Assembly: GCA_019118725.1 (NCBI GenBank)
Contig: DWYO01000298.1
Span: forward strand, 1-7,051
Source of the DNA: Candidatus Parabacteroides intestinavium
GTDB lineage: Bacteria; Bacteroidota; Bacteroidia; Bacteroidales; Tannerellaceae
Length of the DNA stretch: 7,051 nucleotides
Reading direction: 5' to 3'
Below are positions 5,262 through 7,051 of the stretch, in pieces; the stretch's first letter is position 1; every line of letters begins with the position of its first letter. The translations under genes and the position numbers were made by a program. The notes beneath the pieces are model-generated. The model was not told the DNA's origin and did not search any database. It saw nothing but the letters and a program-made list of their open reading frames with translations.

Positions 5262-5561
5262 TTTCTTTGCGTGGACGTTTACGGAACCCCCGTTGTCAAT
5301 GTGTCAAAATGATAATTTATCCCCTCCAAAACTTCGTTATTTCAGCCCGCCGGGCGAAAAGATTGGAACGAAGCCCTTCTCATAGAGTTGAGAGCCTCGG
5401 TTTTACCCAATAACCCGTTGGTTATTATCGGATTAAGGCAAAGGAAAACTTTTCTGGAAAAACTTCGTTTAGGAGAAAATCGACCCTCTATGTGTCCGGA
5501 TAGTCCTGCTTTTTCCACCACTTATCCCTTGTTTTTGCCCGAATAAAGGATATTCCCGGAA
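5262..5561 (+). other. Gene-free, hairpin-rich intergenic region; possible structured RNA at 5332-5469
   Basis: I see no convincing protein gene here in either strand. The block 5332-5469 contains nested pairings. AACGAAG (5367-5373) can pair with CTTCGTT on either side, at 5332-5338 or 5463-5469. The first pairing encloses GCCCG-C-CGGGC (5345-5355). The second encloses TCTCA/TGAGA (5378-5382, 5389-5393) and GCCT/AGGC (5394-5397, 5436-5439), the latter around AATAACC/GGTTATT (5409-5415, 5420-5426). This is consistent with a structured RNA with two alternative closing stems. Strand is assigned only from the promoter match at 5232-5261. I recognise no known RNA family and find no clear plus-strand terminator. 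Chance pairing remains possible for the short stems. Confidence 0.25.
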
Positions 5562-5599
5562 AAAGATGCCTATCATTTCTTTCGAACGTAGGCATCTTT
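5560..5599 (-). terminator. Possible terminator of the secreted-protein gene
   Basis: On the minus strand AAAGATGCCTA (5589-5599) and TAGGCATCTTT (5562-5572) form a perfect 11-bp stem with a 16-nt loop, the 3' arm ending in a run of five T. It lies about 195 nt past the stop codon of the gene at 5794-7038, rather far. The same stem belongs to the REP-like dyads described for 5562-5639. Confidence 0.4.
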
Positions 5600-5639
5600 G
5601 ATGCCAGAGAACGCATGCTTTGGCGGGAAACGTAGGCAT
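5562..5639. repeat. REP-like cluster of imperfect dyads built on GATGCC/GGCATC
   Basis: AACGTAGGCAT occurs at 5585-5595 and 5629-5639. Its inverse GATGCCTA occurs at 5565-5572, and GATGCC again at 5600-5605. Two hairpins compete: the 11-bp stem 5562-5572/5589-5599 and the 6-bp stem GGCATC (5591-5596)/GATGCC (5600-5605) with a TTT loop. A looser CGCATGC (5612-5618) faces GGCATG (5635-5640). Dyads of this kind in an intergenic gap resemble dispersed REP-type elements; copy number elsewhere cannot be seen from one window. Confidence 0.5.
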
Positions 5640-5793
5640 GAATCGAAGAGGATGATGCTTCATTTCCCTTAAAAATACCGTTTTTTTCGTCTGTTTTACG
5701 CCTTTCTTCAAAAAGTTGAGTTAGCGGAAATAGCGAAAATATAGCATTTTGTTCATAAAACCATCGGTTCGTTATCTATCTGGCAATTCAGAT

Positions 5794-7038
5794 TCATTCG
5801 GATTCCGCCCAAATTCTCCGGATAGTTTCCTCCTGATTGTACCCGAATGGCGCATTCTCGCTTCGCGTATTGGCGCGATAGATATTTTGAGTCTGGTTCG
5901 GACTGCAAATCCACCTTATGCCCGGCATCTCCACATGTCCGTTCGGGTCGTGAGTTTTGACCCATTTCCACGCATATTCCAGCCATTGGTTTCGGTAAGC
6001 TTCCGGTTGTTTGGCGAACCAACTGATCTCGTCCCATCCCCAAGGGAAGTAAGAGGTGGTGTCCGCCCGGTTTACCGGTTCCTCTTTTCCGTAGTTGTCA
6101 ATCTCGACCAGATAAGGCATACTCTCGCATTTCCAGCCTGAGGGCGTCTCGCATCCGATGCTTTTTCCGAAGATGGCATCCAGGTGATTCATGCGCAATT
6201 CGGCTGGTTGAACCTCGCCTTCTTGCCAGGGGTGGGAGGTAGGAACCGCACAAATCCGCATCGGGAAGGAATTGAAGTCCAAAAGACTCTTCCCGTTTAC
6301 CACCATTCCGCCTTTAGGCGTATGCGCATCCAGGATAACCCAGTGCCGGCGGGCATGTTGCTTCGCATAAGAACGGATATGAGAAATCAATTGGATCCAG
6401 TGCGTCCGTTCGGGATCGTTCATTCCGATAAGCTCGATTTGCCCTAAGTGGAACGCCTCGCATCCTATATTCATATACGAACAGGCCAGGAAATAAAACC
6501 AGAGTTTAGTTTCTTGCCGGCTGATGTCCGGGACACTCCCGCCTTTGTGCCAGTGATCTACATATTTCCCCTCCACATTCAGCATATCCGCATAACGGAA
6601 ACATCGCTTTTCCGGCTTCATCCCTAATCCTTTGAAGGCCCAGGCGGGGATTTCTATCTGCTCCACCTCTTCCGAGATGGCTTCGAAAAGGCATCCTTGA
6701 AAGACCATATCCGGGTCATAGGCGTGCAATTCTTCGGTGATAGCCTTAGCCTTTGACCAGAATGACGGATCGGCCAGGACGTGTTCTTTTTCCCAAACCA
6801 TGATAGCACGTCCCACAAACTTGACTCCGATATGCTTCATCATCCGGATGTCATCGGCCAGTTGCGCCTCACCCTCACCGGGTACTAAGACATTCGATAG
6901 GGTCATCGAGCGGTCCAGGTAATTCTCTAAAACCTCTCGTTGAATACCTTTTTCATCAAAATAATAGGACTTCTCTTTCGCGTTCAATGTAAAAACGAGC
7001 AGGAGAGAAGCCAATAATGTTTCAATAATACGTATCAT
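5794..7038 (-). CDS. Secreted protein, probable TIM-barrel glycoside-hydrolase-like, family not identified
   Basis: The 414-residue product begins with a signal peptide (MIRIIETLLASLLLVFTLNA, cleavage likely after Ala20). There is no lipobox cysteine, so it should be periplasmic or exported. The rest alternates hydrophobic strands and amphipathic helices as in a (beta/alpha)8 barrel: VKFVGRAI (72-79), DMVFQGCLFE (110-119), NIGCEAFHLGQIEL (190-203), RHWVILDAHTP (231-241), SMPYLVEIDNYG (306-317) and WDEISWFAKQP (335-345). Acidic residues at strand ends, namely Glu119, Glu194, Glu202, Asp237, Glu312, Asp314 and Glu337, and many Trp/Tyr/His suit a carbohydrate-active enzyme. I recall similar uncharacterised Bacteroidales proteins but no family name, and no substrate can be stated. 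The ATG at 7038 is directly before the signal peptide; only 13 nt lie upstream, so its promoter and operon partners are outside the window. It ends with a normal TGA. Confidence 0.8.
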   Translation of the reverse strand: MIRIIETLLASLLLVFTLNAKEKSYYFDEKGIQREVLENYLDRSMTLSNVLVPGEGEAQLADDIRMMKHIGVKFVGRAIMVWEKEHVLADPSFWSKAKAITEELHAYDPDMVFQGCLFEAISEEVEQIEIPAWAFKGLGMKPEKRCFRYADMLNVEGKYVDHWHKGGSVPDISRQETKLWFYFLACSYMNIGCEAFHLGQIELIGMNDPERTHWIQLISHIRSYAKQHARRHWVILDAHTPKGGMVVNGKSLLDFNSFPMRICAVPTSHPWQEGEVQPAELRMNHLDAIFGKSIGCETPSGWKCESMPYLVEIDNYGKEEPVNRADTTSYFPWGWDEISWFAKQPEAYRNQWLEYAWKWVKTHDPNGHVEMPGIRWICSPNQTQNIYRANTRSENAPFGYNQEETIRRIWAESE

Positions 7039-7051
7039 TTTAGTTTATGAG

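Noticed and set aside
5562..5660. CRISPR array
   Set aside because: The repeats are few, imperfect and in both orientations, without regular spacers or cas genes; REP-like dyads explain them better.
5469..5711. 80-residue minus-strand open frame in the intergenic region
   Set aside because: It starts at TTG, crosses the REP-like dyads, has the composition of translated repeat, and shows no recognisable domain.

Overview
The window looks like a chromosomal segment of a gut-type Bacteroidales genome, most likely Bacteroides or Parabacteroides. The evidence is the protein families (PduO-type cobalamin adenosyltransferase next to a DUF2795 protein, S41 peptidase, RNase R, large secreted hydrolase-like protein), the moderate G+C, and repeated matches to the Bacteroidetes promoter consensus (TTG, about 19-20 bp, TAnnTTTG) upstream of genes. 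The genus is inference.

Layout. Positions 1-195 hold the C-terminal part of a reading frame on the minus strand that resembles the tail of a MobV/plasmid-recombination relaxase. It has no 5' part, so this looks like the broken edge of an old mobile element. Positions 178-281 are packed with short direct and inverted repeats. Next, on the minus strand, come a cobalamin adenosyltransferase (610-1173) and a 73-residue DUF2795 protein (313-534) with its own internal promoter and a perfect leader palindrome. Divergent from these is a membrane-anchored S41 peptidase (1361-2644, plus), whose promoter carries a palindrome very like the one upstream of DUF2795. The peptidase converges on a tRNA-Pro(GGG) gene (2733-2807, minus) with its own promoter and a clear terminator. 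Upstream of the tRNA on the same strand is RNase R (2923-5097, minus).

From 5205 to 5793 there is no convincing protein gene. This stretch holds a plus-strand promoter match divergent from RNase R, a hairpin-rich block (5332-5469) that could be a structured RNA, and a REP-like set of dyads (5562-5639) that may also end transcription of the last gene. That gene (5794-7038, minus) encodes a 414-residue secreted protein with a TIM-barrel glycoside-hydrolase-like look but no family I can name.

Functionally the window is mostly housekeeping: cobalamin activation, RNA turnover, a tRNA and envelope proteolysis. No CRISPR array, intact transposase, toxin-antitoxin pair or obvious defence system is present. 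The parts least explained are the mobile-element scar at the left edge, the paired ACCCAG...GGGT palindromes, the intergenic structured block after 5205, and the unassigned secreted protein.
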